Notes under the pieces: generated by a model
Seen by the model: the letters and a program-made list of their open reading frames with translations, nothing else
Told to the model about the DNA's origin: nothing
Database searches by the model: none
Translations under genes and position numbers: made by a program
In this document: piece by piece, positions 9,247 to 18,628 of the stretch
Numbering within the stretch: the stretch's first letter is position 1
How the letters are laid out: each line of letters opens with the position of its first letter
Assembly (NCBI GenBank): GCA_024224295.1
Contig: JAAENN010000029.1
Location: 85,542 to 149,541, forward strand
Origin: Shimia sp.
GTDB lineage: Bacteria; Pseudomonadota; Alphaproteobacteria; Rhodobacterales; Rhodobacteraceae
DNA length: 64,000 bases
Direction of reading: 5' to 3'

Positions 9247-11738
9247 GCGATAACGACGGTAAAAAAACCTTGGGTCTGCGCGGAGGCAACCGCCCCGGCA
9301 ATGTAACGCAGAGCTTCAGCCACGGACGTAAGAAAAATGTCGTGGTAGAAACCAAGCGTAAGCGCGTTGTGGTGCCTAAGCCCGGCGCGGCCAAAACTGG
9401 TGGCGGTGCGACGAAACCAGGAGGCGACCCTTCGCGTCGCCCGTCAGGTATTTCTGATGCAGAGATGGAGCGCCGTTTAAAAGCTCTGCAGGCTGCGAAA
9501 GCCCGCGAGGCAGAAGACGCTGCCAAGCGTGAAGCCGAAGAAAAGGCCCGTGCCGAAGCACGTGAACGTCGCCGCCTAGAAGTGGAAGCTAAAGAGCGTG
9601 AGCAGCGTGAAGCTGAAGAACGTGCCCGCAAAAAAGCCGAAGAAGAAGAGCGTAAGAAAAAAGAGGCCGCGGAAGCTGCAGCGAAACGTGCGGCCGCCGA
9701 AGCCTCAACGCCAGCGCCAACTTCCACGCCGCAAGGTCGCGGTGCTCCCACCGGTAAGCCTGCTCCGGCAGCAACTCCGCGCAAGGCGGATCGCGAACGC
9801 GAGCAGCGCGGTCGCGGAAACAAGAGCCGTGATGACGGGCGCCGCTCCGGAAAACTGACATTGGGTCAAGCCACTGGTGGCGAAAGCAATCGTCACCGCT
9901 CGATGGCTGCGATGAAGCGTAAGCAGGAGCGTGCGCGTCAGAAAGCCATGGGTGGCCAAGTTGAGCGTGAAAAGGTTGTACGTGATGTGCAGCTGCCTGA
10001 AGCGATCGTAGTATCCGAGTTGGCCAACCGGATGGCAGAGCGCGTAGCGGACGTCGTTAAATCGCTCATGAACATGGGTATGATGGTCACGCAGAACCAG
10101 TCAATTGATGCGGATACCGCGGAATTGATTATCGAAGAGTTTGGCCACAAAGTTGTGCGTGTTTCCGATGCAGACGTGGAAGACGTGATTGCAGATGTTG
10201 ACGACAAGGAAGAAGATCTTCAAGGTCGCCCGCCGGTCATTACCATCATGGGCCACGTTGACCACGGTAAAACCTCGCTCTTGGATGCGATTCGCGACGC
10301 AAAAGTCGTGTCCGGTGAAGCAGGCGGTATCACCCAGCACATCGGTGCCTATCAGGTGCAAAATGATGATGGTGTGACTCTCTCCTTCCTGGATACACCC
10401 GGTCACGCTGCTTTCACCTCGATGCGCTCCCGTGGTGCTCAGGTGACGGATATTGTGGTTTTGGTTGTCGCCGCTGATGACTCTGTCATGCCGCAGACAA
10501 TAGAGGCGATCAATCACGCCAAGGCGGCGGAAGTGCCAATGATCGTGGCGATCAACAAGATCGACAAGCCGGCTGCAGATCCTAACAAAGTGCGTGCAGA
10601 GCTGCTGCAGCACGAGGTTATCGTGGAAGCGATGTCTGGTGAAGTGCAAGACGTTGAAGTCTCCGCACACACTGGTCAAGGTCTAGATGAACTGCTTGAG
10701 GCGATCGCGTTGCAAGCCGAAATTCTGGAACTGAAAGCCAACCCCGATCGCGCGGCGCAGGGTGCTGTAATTGAGGCGCAGTTGGATGTGGGCCGTGGTC
10801 CAGTTGCTACGGTTCTCGTGCAGACCGGTACGCTGAAACAAGGCGACATTTTTGTTGTAGGTGAGCAGTACGGTAAGGTCCGTGCGCTGATCAACGACAA
10901 GGGCGAGCGCGTCAAAGAGGCTGGTCCGTCTGTGCCCGTGGAAGTTCTGGGTCTGAATGGGACACCGGAAGCCGGTGATGTTTTGAACGTGACCGAGACC
11001 GAAGCGCAAGCTCGAGAAATTGCCGAGTATCGTGAGCAGGCTGCCAAGGACAAACGAGCAGCTGCAGGCGCAGCGACCACGCTGGAACAACTGATGCAGA
11101 AGGCAAAAGAAGACGAGAATGTTGCCGAGCTGCCAATCCTTGTGAAAGCGGATGTGCAAGGTTCCGCCGAAGCCATTGTTCAGGCAATGGAAAAGATCGG
11201 TAACAACGAAGTCCGCGTGCGTGTTCTGCACCATGGTGTTGGCGCCATTACGGAAACAGACGTCGGTTTGGCAGAGGCCTCCGGTGCGCCGATCATGGGT
11301 TTTAACGTGCGTGCCAATGCGTCGGCTCGTAACACGGCAAACCAAAAGGGCGTGGAGATCCGCTACTACTCGGTTATTTATGACCTTGTGGATGATGTGA
11401 AAGCAGCTGCCTCTGGCCTGCTGTCTGCCGAGATCCGTGAAAACTTCATCGGTTACGCTGCGATCAAAGAGGTGTTCAAGGTTACCGGTGTCGGCAAAGT
11501 GGCTGGTTGTATCGTAACAGAAGGTGTGGCACGCCGCTCCGCGGGTGTACGTTTGCTGCGTGACAACGTTGTGATCCACGAAGGTACTCTGAAGACGCTG
11601 AAACGCTTCAAAGACGAAGTGGCGGAAGTTCAGTCTGGTCAGGAATGCGGTATGGCATTTGAGAATTATGATGATATCCGCGCTGACGATGTGATCGAAA
11701 TTTTCGAACGTGAAGAAGTCACAAGGACGCTGGATTAA
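9243..11738 (+). CDS. infB: Translation initiation factor IF-2
   Basis: 831 residues. A long charged N-terminal region rich in Ala/Glu/Lys/Arg (about 70-150, [30 protein letters not shown]) is predicted coiled coil. The G domain carries G1 GHVDHGKTS (about residue 336), G3 DTPGHAAF and G4 NKIDKP, then the conserved domains II-IV with [13 protein letters not shown] and [20 protein letters not shown]-2 places fMet-tRNA on the 30S subunit. It overlaps ylxR by 4 nt and is followed by a strong terminator, which closes the operon. Confidence 0.98.
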   Translation: MSDNDGKKTLGLRGGNRPGNVTQSFSHGRKKNVVVETKRKRVVVPKPGAAKTGGGATKPGGDPSRRPSGISDAEMERRLKALQAAKAREAEDAAKREAEEKARAEARERRRLEVEAKEREQREAEERARKKAEEEERKKKEAAEAAAKRAAAEASTPAPTSTPQGRGAPTGKPAPAATPRKADREREQRGRGNKSRDDGRRSGKLTLGQATGGESNRHRSMAAMKRKQERARQKAMGGQVEREKVVRDVQLPEAIVVSELANRMAERVADVVKSLMNMGMMVTQNQSIDADTAELIIEEFGHKVVRVSDADVEDVIADVDDKEEDLQGRPPVITIMGHVDHGKTSLLDAIRDAKVVSGEAGGITQHIGAYQVQNDDGVTLSFLDTPGHAAFTSMRSRGAQVTDIVVLVVAADDSVMPQTIEAINHAKAAEVPMIVAINKIDKPAADPNKVRAELLQHEVIVEAMSGEVQDVEVSAHTGQGLDELLEAIALQAEILELKANPDRAAQGAVIEAQLDVGRGPVATVLVQTGTLKQGDIFVVGEQYGKVRALINDKGERVKEAGPSVPVEVLGLNGTPEAGDVLNVTETEAQAREIAEYREQAAKDKRAAAGAATTLEQLMQKAKEDENVAELPILVKADVQGSAEAIVQAMEKIGNNEVRVRVLHHGVGAITETDVGLAEASGAPIMGFNVRANASARNTANQKGVEIRYYSVIYDLVDDVKAAASGLLSAEIRENFIGYAAIKEVFKVTGVGKVAGCIVTEGVARRSAGVRLLRDNVVIHEGTLKTLKRFKDEVAEVQSGQECGMAFENYDDIRADDVIEIFEREEVTRTLD

Positions 11739-11763
11739 TCCAGCGTCTGCGCTACAAGCCAAG

Positions 11764-11800
11764 AAAAAGGCCGCCTTTGAGAGAGGCGGCCTTTTTCTTT
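11764..11800 (+). terminator. Strong terminator after infB (works in both directions)
   Basis: AAAAAGGCCGCCT-TTGAGAG-AGGCGGCCTTTTT forms a stem of about 13 bp flanked by A and T tracts, 25 bp after the infB stop. The symmetry means it can also end transcripts from the minus-strand small gene that stops at 11816. Confidence 0.93.
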
Positions 11801-11815
11801 AGATTGTCTTTGCTC

Positions 11816-11941
11816 TTAGGAAATCGGTTTCCCAGAGTAAACCGTGTCTCCAACGCGGATAGAAACCCGACCGTCTGGCAGGTTTTTGATCACCTGTCCT
11901 TGAATAGAAACACAACTTCCAACTGTGATCGTTTTAAGCAT
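11816..11941 (-). CDS. Small conserved-looking protein of 41 residues, function unknown
   Basis: This gene is below the length cut-off of the ORF track. Read by hand on the minus strand it is ATG at 11941 to TAA at 11816: MLKTITVGSCVSIQGQVIKN followed by LPDGRVSIRVGDTVYSGKPIS. The alternating hydrophobic pattern suggests a small beta barrel or SH3/OB-like fold. A GGGGA ribosome site lies 8 nt before the ATG and the infB terminator serves as its terminator. I recall similar short proteins in Rhodobacteraceae but cannot verify this here. No known domain is recognised. Confidence 0.6.
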   Translation of the reverse strand: MLKTITVGSCVSIQGQVIKNLPDGRVSIRVGDTVYSGKPIS

Positions 11942-11995
11942 GTCAAAAATCCCCATTTGATTGACATCGATGAAACAGTAAATTGGTTAACATTT

Positions 11996-12009
11996 GGTGC
12001 ATATGCACC
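11996..12009. promoter_or_regulatory. 14 bp perfect palindrome upstream of the small gene
   Basis: GGTGCATATGCACC is a perfect inverted repeat located 55 bp upstream of the 41-residue gene, in the position of an operator for that gene. A TTAACCA element (CtrA-half-site-like on the minus strand) lies next to it. No regulator can be named from sequence alone. Confidence 0.4.
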
Positions 12010-12029
12010 CGTCACATAAGTTTCATGTT

Positions 12030-12120
12030 AGGACACAATCGATCCTCAGGGAAGTCATCGGTTTCGTAAACTGCTACAAAATGTTGCTGAAAAGTCGATC
12101 AAATGCACACTTTGTGTCCT
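12030..12120. repeat. Inverted repeat with 9 bp arms at the end of mutT
   Basis: AGGACACAA at 12030-12038 is the exact reverse complement of TTGTGTCCT at 12112-12120, which ends at the mutT stop codon. The arms are separated by 73 nt. Transcribed from mutT it could fold into a long closed loop; no T tract follows, so it is not a standard terminator. Confidence 0.4.
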
Positions 12121-12518
12121 TAAAGCCAATCCCGGAGGATTGGGATCAGGGGAATATCGGCGGGTGGCATCTCATAATTTCGAAGATCTTTTGCCTTGAC
12201 CCAAGCCAATGTTTGTCCTTCCAGCGCTGACGGAATGCCATTCCATTTTCGGCAGGCGAAGAGTGGCATCAGCAAATGGAAGCCCTCATAGCTGTGGGAG
12301 GCAAACGTCAATGGTGCAAGACAGCTTTCCCATGTATCAATCCCTAGTTCTTCCTTGAGTTCACGCACCAATGCGACCTCAGGCGTTTCGCCGGCTTCGA
12401 TTTTTCCGCCGGGAAACTCCCACATCCCGGCCATGGATTTACCCTTAGGCCGTTGCGCGAGCAGAATCCGACCGTCCACGTCGATCAGAGCGACGGCTGC
12501 AACAAGAACTGTTTTCAT
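12120..12518 (-). CDS. mutT: 8-oxo-dGTP diphosphatase (Nudix hydrolase)
   Basis: 132 residues with an intact Nudix box GKIEAGETPEVALVRELKEELG and the MutT context WEFPGGK. It hydrolyses oxidised dGTP to prevent mutation. The track ORF is longer (start 12572), but the ATG at 12518 overlaps the argJ stop by 4 nt (ATGA), which fits coupled translation and the usual length. It is the last gene of a minus-strand unit with the parvulin gene and argJ; this argJ-mutT pairing next to secA is common in Rhodobacterales. Confidence 0.93.
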   Translation of the reverse strand: MKTVLVAAVALIDVDGRILLAQRPKGKSMAGMWEFPGGKIEAGETPEVALVRELKEELGIDTWESCLAPLTFASHSYEGFHLLMPLFACRKWNGIPSALEGQTLAWVKAKDLRNYEMPPADIPLIPILRDWL

Positions 12519-13744
12519 GAGCGATAGTCTGCGTTGATAGTGATGTAGCCGTGGGTCAAATCGCAGGTCCACATAGTGTCTTCTGCGTTGCCCAGTCCGA
12601 GATCGACATGCACAACGATGTTTTGCCGCTTCATGTACGCGGCACCGTCCTCTTCTTTGTAGGAGGGCGCCACCCAGCCGTTCTGAGCTACCAGAACATC
12701 GCCAAACCGGATGCTTAGCAAATCCCGATCCGCTGCGGCGCCCGATTTACCAATGGCCACCACAACGCGGCCCCAGTTTGGGTCTTCGCCAGCAATGGCG
12801 GTTTTGACGAGTGGGGAATTTGCGATCGCGGAGGCGTGGATGCGGGCATCGGACTTGGAAGCCGCCCCGGTCACCTTGACCTCGACAAACTTGGTGGCGC
12901 CTTCTCCGTCACGAACTACCTGATGTGCCAGATCGCGCATCACGTCGTGCAGTGCGGTTCTGAAGTCTTCAGAAGCGCTGGAGACTTCAACCTGTGATGC
13001 CCCTGTGGCCGCCACAAGCAGTGTGTCAGACGTAGACGTATCGCTATCAACTGTGATGGCATTAAAGGTGACTTCGTTGAGATCAGAAACCAGTGTTTGA
13101 AGCTCTTCTCGGCTGAGCTTGGCGTCCGTGAAGATGTAAACCAGCATAGTCGCCATGTTGGGCGCGATCATGCCTGACCCTTTGGCTATTCCAGCGATTT
13201 TGACTGTCCGACCACGGATTGTGACCGATTTGGATGCACCTTTGGCAAAGGTATCCGTTGTGCGAATGGCTTCAGCGGCGTCTTCCATACAGGTTTCTGA
13301 GAGGTTGTCCCGTAAATTGTCTAACTTTGCTGTGATACGATCGTGCGGCAAAGGTTCCCCAATTACGCCTGTCGAAGACGTGAACACCCGGTTTTCTGGA
13401 AGGCGGGTGCACGCAGAGACGGCCTGAGCCACCGCCCGGACAGAGCTTTCCCCGTTGCTGCCAGTGAAGGCATTTGCGTTGCCGGCGTTTACAAGGATAG
13501 CTGCTCCGGCTGGATCATCTGAGTCGATCTTGGCCTGACAATCCAACACCGCAGCGGACCGCGTCGCAGATTTGGTGAATACCCCGGCTACCACACTCCC
13601 TGGTTGCAAAACAGCAAGCATGACGTCTTTGCGCCCGCTATACTTCACTCCTGCTTCAACAGCAGAAAAAGATGCGCCTTTGATGGCGGGAAGGTCTGGG
13701 AACCGCTCGGGCGCAAGCGGAGACACTTGTTCGATTTTGGCCAT
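12515..13744 (-). CDS. argJ: Bifunctional ornithine acetyltransferase / N-acetylglutamate synthase
   Basis: 409 residues. ArgJ moves the acetyl group from N-acetylornithine to glutamate in arginine synthesis. The self-cleavage site is in KGSGMIAPNMATMLVYIFTDA, where the Thr of MATML becomes the nucleophile of the beta chain. Also visible are CQAKIDSDDPAGAAILVNAGNANAFTG and GEDPNWGRVVVAIGKSG. The start lies directly beside the stop of the upstream parvulin gene and the stop overlaps mutT. Confidence 0.97.
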   Translation of the reverse strand: MAKIEQVSPLAPERFPDLPAIKGASFSAVEAGVKYSGRKDVMLAVLQPGSVVAGVFTKSATRSAAVLDCQAKIDSDDPAGAAILVNAGNANAFTGSNGESSVRAVAQAVSACTRLPENRVFTSSTGVIGEPLPHDRITAKLDNLRDNLSETCMEDAAEAIRTTDTFAKGASKSVTIRGRTVKIAGIAKGSGMIAPNMATMLVYIFTDAKLSREELQTLVSDLNEVTFNAITVDSDTSTSDTLLVAATGASQVEVSSASEDFRTALHDVMRDLAHQVVRDGEGATKFVEVKVTGAASKSDARIHASAIANSPLVKTAIAGEDPNWGRVVVAIGKSGAAADRDLLSIRFGDVLVAQNGWVAPSYKEEDGAAYMKRQNIVVHVDLGLGNAEDTMWTCDLTHGYITINADYRS

Positions 13745-14617
13745 TTACTGATCCTGCACCGGGTTTGGGTTCAATAGATCGGTCTTTGCCAGCACGTTCG
13801 GGTCAATTGCCTCTGCGCCGGTACGATCCACGTCTGCCTCGGATGCAGTTGTGTCGATGAAGGCCTCTACCGCGCGACGCTGGGCGTCGTTTTCAAGCTC
13901 GGTGCGGGCGTCCTCAAAAGAGGGGGCAAGTGATTTGCGGGCGTCATTCAGCAGGATCAGGTGCCAACCAAATTGGGTTTGCACAGGTGCAGAGATTTCG
14001 CCCACTGCGAGGCTCATCACGGATTCTTCAAAGGGCTTGACCATTTGTCCCATCCCAAACCAACCAAGGCTACCGCCGGAGGCTCCCGACGGTCCGGTGG
14101 ATTTTGCTATCGCGGTCTTGGCAAAGTCAGCGCCGTCGGTCAGGTCCTTGCGGATCGCGTTGGCTTCTTCTTTTGTGGCAACAAGAATGTGGCTTGCGTT
14201 GAACTCGTCTTCGCCAACAAACCCTTGGTATTTGTCGTCGTAGGCGGCGCGCAACTCGTCTTCGCTCAGTTCGTTTTGCAGCACAAAGGCTTCTAGTGCT
14301 TCCGCTGCCTGTAAGGTACGGCGCTCATTGTTCAGTGCAATCTCGACACGCTGAGGGATGGCTTCGCCAAGGCTTTGGGCGAGGGCAGTTTGCTGTACTA
14401 GTTGGTCTAGAATGCTGCCGAAGAGGACATCACTAGGAATTGATTGATACTGCTCAGGCAAGCCTGCGCGTACCGAGATCATCTCCCCAAGCGTAATGAC
14501 TTCGCCGTTTACAGAGGCAACTACGGTGTCAAGCGACGGCATGTCTTCGGCAAAGGCAGGTAAGGCACCGCAGAAAGCAATCACGCCGGCACGCAAGAAG
14601 TTGAGGTGTTTTGACAT
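13745..14617 (-). CDS. Periplasmic peptidyl-prolyl cis-trans isomerase (parvulin/SurA-like)
   Basis: 290 residues from the ATG at 14617 (MSKHLNFLRAGVIAFCGALPAFAED), which gives a clean signal peptide; the track start at 14662 would add 15 residues before it. A SurA-like N-terminal domain is followed by one parvulin domain (FNASHILVATKEEANAIRKDL..GGSLGWFGMGQMVKPFEESVMSL..PVQTQFGWHLILL). It probably assists outer-membrane protein folding. An AAGGAC ribosome site precedes the ATG. It is divergent from secA across 171 bp that must contain both promoters. Confidence 0.92.
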   Translation of the reverse strand: MSKHLNFLRAGVIAFCGALPAFAEDMPSLDTVVASVNGEVITLGEMISVRAGLPEQYQSIPSDVLFGSILDQLVQQTALAQSLGEAIPQRVEIALNNERRTLQAAEALEAFVLQNELSEDELRAAYDDKYQGFVGEDEFNASHILVATKEEANAIRKDLTDGADFAKTAIAKSTGPSGASGGSLGWFGMGQMVKPFEESVMSLAVGEISAPVQTQFGWHLILLNDARKSLAPSFEDARTELENDAQRRAVEAFIDTTASEADVDRTGAEAIDPNVLAKTDLLNPNPVQDQ

Positions 14618-14788
14618 CGTTTTGTCCTTGGCTTGTGCCGCGTGGGTTGGCGGCGTTGACACTGTTCCTGACGCCCCTTACATCGCTTTGTGTTCAAGGC
14701 AAACAGGCTGTTTCCCCGTTTCTAGGAGCACAGAGCCGGGACAGCAAGAATTAGCCACGCACGAAAGCGTCAACGAAGGACAAGTTAT

Positions 14789-17500
14789 ATGCTCGGTTTC
14801 GGAAAAATCGCCAAAAAAGTCTTTGGCACGCCAAATGATCGAAAGGTCAAGGCGACACGTCCGATCGTTGAAAAGATCAATGCTCTAGAAGCTGAGTTTG
14901 AGAAGCTGACCGACGACGGCATCAAAGACAAAACAAAAGAGTTGTCTGACCGTGCGAAAGGTGGAGAGTCTCTCGATGAACTTTTGCCGGAGGCCTTTGC
15001 CAACTGTCGTGAGGCTGCAAAACGCGCCTTGGGTCTGCGGGCATTTGATGTGCAATTGATGGGCGGCCTTTTTCTGCATCAGGGCAATATCTCTGAGATG
15101 AAGACGGGTGAAGGCAAAACCCTTGTGGCGACCTTTCCGGCCTACTTGAACGCTTTGACCGGCAAGGGCGTACACGTTGTGACCGTGAACGACTATCTTG
15201 CGAAGCGTGACGCAGAGTGGATGAGCAACGTTTTCGGCGTATTGGGAATGACCACCGGCGTTGTGTACCCACAGCAGCCTGACGACGAGAAGCGTGCGGC
15301 TTACGCCTGTGACGTGACCTACGCGACCAACAACGAGCTGGGATTTGACTATTTGCGCGACAACATGAAGGGCGAGCTCGCCGATATGTCTCAGCGCGAC
15401 CATCACTTTGCGATTGTGGATGAGGTTGACAGCATCTTGATCGACGAAGCGCGAACTCCTTTGATCATTTCTGGCCCGTCTCAAGACCGTTCCGAAATGT
15501 ACATCGCTATCGACAAGCTGATCCCTGATTTACAGGACGATCACTACACAGTAGATGAGAAATCTAAGAATGTGACCTTCACTGATGAAGGCAATGAGTT
15601 CTTAGAGCAGCACTTACATGCGCGTGGGCTCCTGCCAGATGGTCAGAGCCTTTATGATCCTGAAAGCACGACTATTGTGCACCACGTGAACCAGGGGTTG
15701 CGTGCTCACAAACTGTTCACCAAGGACAAAGATTACATTGTACGGGATGCGCAGGTTGTTTTGATTGATGAGTTCACCGGCCGAATGATGGCGGGTCGCC
15801 GTTTATCCGAAGGGTTGCACCAGGCCATTGAAGCGAAAGAGGGTTGCGAGATCCAGCCGGAAAACGTGACCTTGGCGCAGGTGACCTTCCAGAACTACTT
15901 CCGTCTCTATGACAAACTGGGCGGCATGACCGGTACGGCCGCCACGGAAGCAGAAGAATTTCAGGAAATCTACGGCCTTGGAGTGGTTGAAGTACCTACT
16001 AACCGAGGTGTGGCGCGTGTGGATGAAGATGATGCAGTGTATCGGACTGCGCGCGAGAAATTTGATGCGATTGTCGACACCATCAAGGAAGCTCATAAAA
16101 AAGGGCAGCCCATTCTCGTAGGCACAACTTCGATTGAGAAATCTGAGTTCCTGTCGGGCTTGCTTGAGAAAGCAGGCGTGAAACATAACGTTTTGAACGC
16201 GCGTCAGCACGAGCAGGAAGCGCAGATTGTTGCAGATGCCGGTAAACTCGGCGCGGTGACAATCGCGACCAATATGGCTGGTCGTGGTACCGACATTAAG
16301 CTAGGTGGCAACGTAGAGTTCAAAGTACTGGAAGCGATTGCATCAAATCCGGACGGAGACCACGAGATTATCCGAGCTGAGATTGAAGCCGCGCATGACG
16401 GTGATGAGCAAGCAGTCAAAGAATCGGGTGGTCTGTTTGTTTTGGCAACTGAACGCCATGAAAGTCGTCGGATCGACAACCAGCTGCGTGGTCGATCTGG
16501 CCGCCAGGGAGACCCAGGTCGGTCGTCCTTCTTCTTGAGTTTGGAAGATGACTTGATGCGCATTTTCGGCTCTGATCGCCTAGATAAGGTTCTGTCCTCA
16601 TTGGGTATGAAAGAAGGCGAAGCTATTGTGCATCCGTGGGTAAACAAATCTCTGGAGCGCGCGCAAGCCAAGGTGGAAGGCCGCAACTTTGACATTCGTA
16701 AACAGCTCCTGAAATTTGACGATGTCATGAATGACCAACGTAAGGTGGTCTTCTCTCAACGTCGCGAAATCATGGAAGCTGCTGATCTGTCTGAGATCGT
16801 TCAAGACATGCGCCACGAGGTGATCGGTGACATGGTAGAGCAGTATCTGCCGCCCAAAACCTATGCCGATCAGTGGGACACGGAAGGTCTATACGCATCG
16901 ACAATCGAACACCTTGGCGTGGACGTGCCGGTGATTGAATGGGCCGCTGAAGAAGGTGTGGACGATGACAACATCCGCGAGCGTCTTGAGGATGCTGCAG
17001 ATGAGATGATGGCTACAAAAGCTATCAATTTTGGTCCGGAAGCCATGCGCATGATCGAGAAGCAAATTTTGCTTCAGACCATCGATACAAAGTGGCGTGA
17101 ACACCTTTTAACACTGGAACATCTACGGTCTGTGGTCGGCTTCCGCGGCTATGCACAGCGCGATCCGCTCAACGAATACAAGAACGAAGCGTTCCAGCTG
17201 TTTGAAAGCATGCTCGATAGTCTACGTGAAGATGTGACTACTACACTGTCGCGGGTGCGGCCAATTTCCGAGGAAGAGCAACAGCAGTTGCGGCAGGAGA
17301 TGGTAATGCGTGAGCAAGCTTTGATGGCGCAAGCGCAGGTTGGGTCCACGCCTACACAGGCCACACCGGAGGCAACAGGTGAAGCATTGGCTGGTTTTGA
17401 TGAGAGCGATCCGTCGACTTGGGGGAGTCCTGGCCGTAACGAAGCGTGTCCTTGTGGATCTGGAAAAAAATTCAAACATTGCCACGGTCGCTTGACTTGA
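14789..17500 (+). CDS. secA: Protein translocase ATPase SecA
   Basis: 903 residues. Motifs: [20 protein letters not shown] (Walker A), [20 protein letters not shown] (DEAD-type), [25 protein letters not shown], and [16 protein letters not shown]. The C-terminal zinc-binding tail [14 protein letters not shown] is intact, implying SecB/ribosome interaction. SecA drives preprotein export through SecYEG. AAGGAC lies before the ATG. It ends with its own terminator, so the next two genes are probably transcribed separately or by read-through. Confidence 0.98.
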   Translation: MLGFGKIAKKVFGTPNDRKVKATRPIVEKINALEAEFEKLTDDGIKDKTKELSDRAKGGESLDELLPEAFANCREAAKRALGLRAFDVQLMGGLFLHQGNISEMKTGEGKTLVATFPAYLNALTGKGVHVVTVNDYLAKRDAEWMSNVFGVLGMTTGVVYPQQPDDEKRAAYACDVTYATNNELGFDYLRDNMKGELADMSQRDHHFAIVDEVDSILIDEARTPLIISGPSQDRSEMYIAIDKLIPDLQDDHYTVDEKSKNVTFTDEGNEFLEQHLHARGLLPDGQSLYDPESTTIVHHVNQGLRAHKLFTKDKDYIVRDAQVVLIDEFTGRMMAGRRLSEGLHQAIEAKEGCEIQPENVTLAQVTFQNYFRLYDKLGGMTGTAATEAEEFQEIYGLGVVEVPTNRGVARVDEDDAVYRTAREKFDAIVDTIKEAHKKGQPILVGTTSIEKSEFLSGLLEKAGVKHNVLNARQHEQEAQIVADAGKLGAVTIATNMAGRGTDIKLGGNVEFKVLEAIASNPDGDHEIIRAEIEAAHDGDEQAVKESGGLFVLATERHESRRIDNQLRGRSGRQGDPGRSSFFLSLEDDLMRIFGSDRLDKVLSSLGMKEGEAIVHPWVNKSLERAQAKVEGRNFDIRKQLLKFDDVMNDQRKVVFSQRREIMEAADLSEIVQDMRHEVIGDMVEQYLPPKTYADQWDTEGLYASTIEHLGVDVPVIEWAAEEGVDDDNIRERLEDAADEMMATKAINFGPEAMRMIEKQILLQTIDTKWREHLLTLEHLRSVVGFRGYAQRDPLNEYKNEAFQLFESMLDSLREDVTTTLSRVRPISEEEQQQLRQEMVMREQALMAQAQVGSTPTQATPEATGEALAGFDESDPSTWGSPGRNEACPCGSGKKFKHCHGRLT

Positions 17501-17529
17501 TCCGAGCCGAACTCCGACAGACAAAGATC

Positions 17530-17560
17530 AAAAGGGTGCCTTATGGGCGCCCTTTTTCTT
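17530..17560 (+). terminator. Terminator after secA
   Basis: AAAGGGTGCC-TTAT-GGGCGCCCTTTTTCTTT: a 10 bp stem with one G-U pair followed by a T tract, 30 nt after the secA stop. Confidence 0.88.
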
Positions 17561-17602
17561 TAGGAGGTTGTCCTCAGAGCAATAGCCAATACAGGAGCCG
17601 CC

Positions 17603-18607
17603 ATGTCCATTCTGAAAAATGCTTATCGCCGGTATGCGTTGACCTTTGCCACAGGGTCGATGGCGATGTGTGTTGGCTTTGCGATGCAGACTTCAGAGGC
17701 CGCAATTCTCGTCAATGATGAACCTGTCGAGAACTCTGCATCCGCAGCTTCCATATCGCTTCCAGGCAATCTCACTGCCCCTCTAATGCTAGGGGATACG
17801 GCCTTGCCAAACTTACCACGCGATCATGGCCATGGGGGCGATTTTCTGCAGGAGCGAGTGTTATTGGCAGTTGCTGATGATATTCCGGTTGGTGTTTTGC
17901 CTACGGAGGAAAGTGCGCCGCGTATGGGTTGTGCGCCGGTCATGTCGGCAGAACCTGCTGCAGGCGCCCTGATAGACTTACGACTTACTGCGCCTTGTCA
18001 TGCCGGTGAGACGGTCATGTTGACGCATGAAAATATGGTTTTGCATATGCAGTTTCCTAATGAAGGAACTTTGAAAGTCTCGATTCCTGCTCTGGAAGAA
18101 GCGGTGGATGTGCGTGCGTCTTTTGCCAATGGCGATACGGTGACAGCTTCAACAATTGTGGACAGTCTTGCATTTTATGACCGTGTTGCCATTTCTTGGA
18201 TTGGCAAAGGTGGTGCTGAGCTTCATGCGAGAGAATTTGGCGCGCACTACGGGGATGCTGGCCACGTGTGGCATGGCCAGCCCCGAGATGTTAGTGCGCT
18301 CGCCGGAGGTGAAGGCGGCTTTCTTGTTTCCTTGGGAAACTCTGAACTCTCGGTGGCTGGTCATGCGGAGGTCTATACTTTTCCTACGGGCATTTCGCGC
18401 CAAGTTGGCGATGTTAAAGTCAGTGTTGAAGCTGAGGTGACCGATGCAAATTGTGGCCAGGTACTGAAGGTTCAAAGCCTTGCGCTTCTTCAGGGCCAAA
18501 TTGATGATCAGCATGACCTCGAACTGCAAATGCCGGATTGCTCAGCTATTGGTGAATTTCTGGTGTTGAAAAACCTGGTGGAAGACCTGACAATCGCGCA
18601 AAATTAG
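17603..18607 (+). CDS. Exported protein of unknown function, secA-linked
   Basis: 334 residues. The N-terminus (AYRRYALTFATGSMAMCVGFAMQTSEA) is a signal peptide, so the protein is periplasmic or surface-bound. The middle reads like beta-rich, low-complexity mature sequence (DLRLTAPCHAGETVMLTHENMVLHMQFPNEGTLKVSIPAL) with four cysteines (CAPV, APCH, NCGQ, PDCS) that could form disulfides. No known domain is recognised; such genes are sometimes labelled translocase only because of secA. An AGGAGCCGCC ribosome site precedes the ATG. The next gene starts 21 nt later, so the two are likely one operon and one functional pair. Confidence 0.82.
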   Translation: MSILKNAYRRYALTFATGSMAMCVGFAMQTSEAAILVNDEPVENSASAASISLPGNLTAPLMLGDTALPNLPRDHGHGGDFLQERVLLAVADDIPVGVLPTEESAPRMGCAPVMSAEPAAGALIDLRLTAPCHAGETVMLTHENMVLHMQFPNEGTLKVSIPALEEAVDVRASFANGDTVTASTIVDSLAFYDRVAISWIGKGGAELHAREFGAHYGDAGHVWHGQPRDVSALAGGEGGFLVSLGNSELSVAGHAEVYTFPTGISRQVGDVKVSVEAEVTDANCGQVLKVQSLALLQGQIDDQHDLELQMPDCSAIGEFLVLKNLVEDLTIAQN

Positions 18608-18628
18608 GCTGGCGGCTAGGACATCATC

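Noticed and set aside
9450-9720. Repeat-like A/G-rich tract in infB considered as tandem repeats
   Set aside because: It encodes the charged coiled coil normal for IF-2; no exact repeat units.
9152-9823. 223-codon minus-strand ORF opposite the infB N-terminus, Ser/Arg/Ala-rich
   Set aside because: Mirror translation of the Ala/Glu/Lys/Arg-rich IF-2 coiled coil.
10683-11762. 359-codon minus-strand ORF opposite infB
   Set aside because: Shadow of infB; composition (repeated His, Asn and Arg) and absence of a ribosome site do not support a gene.
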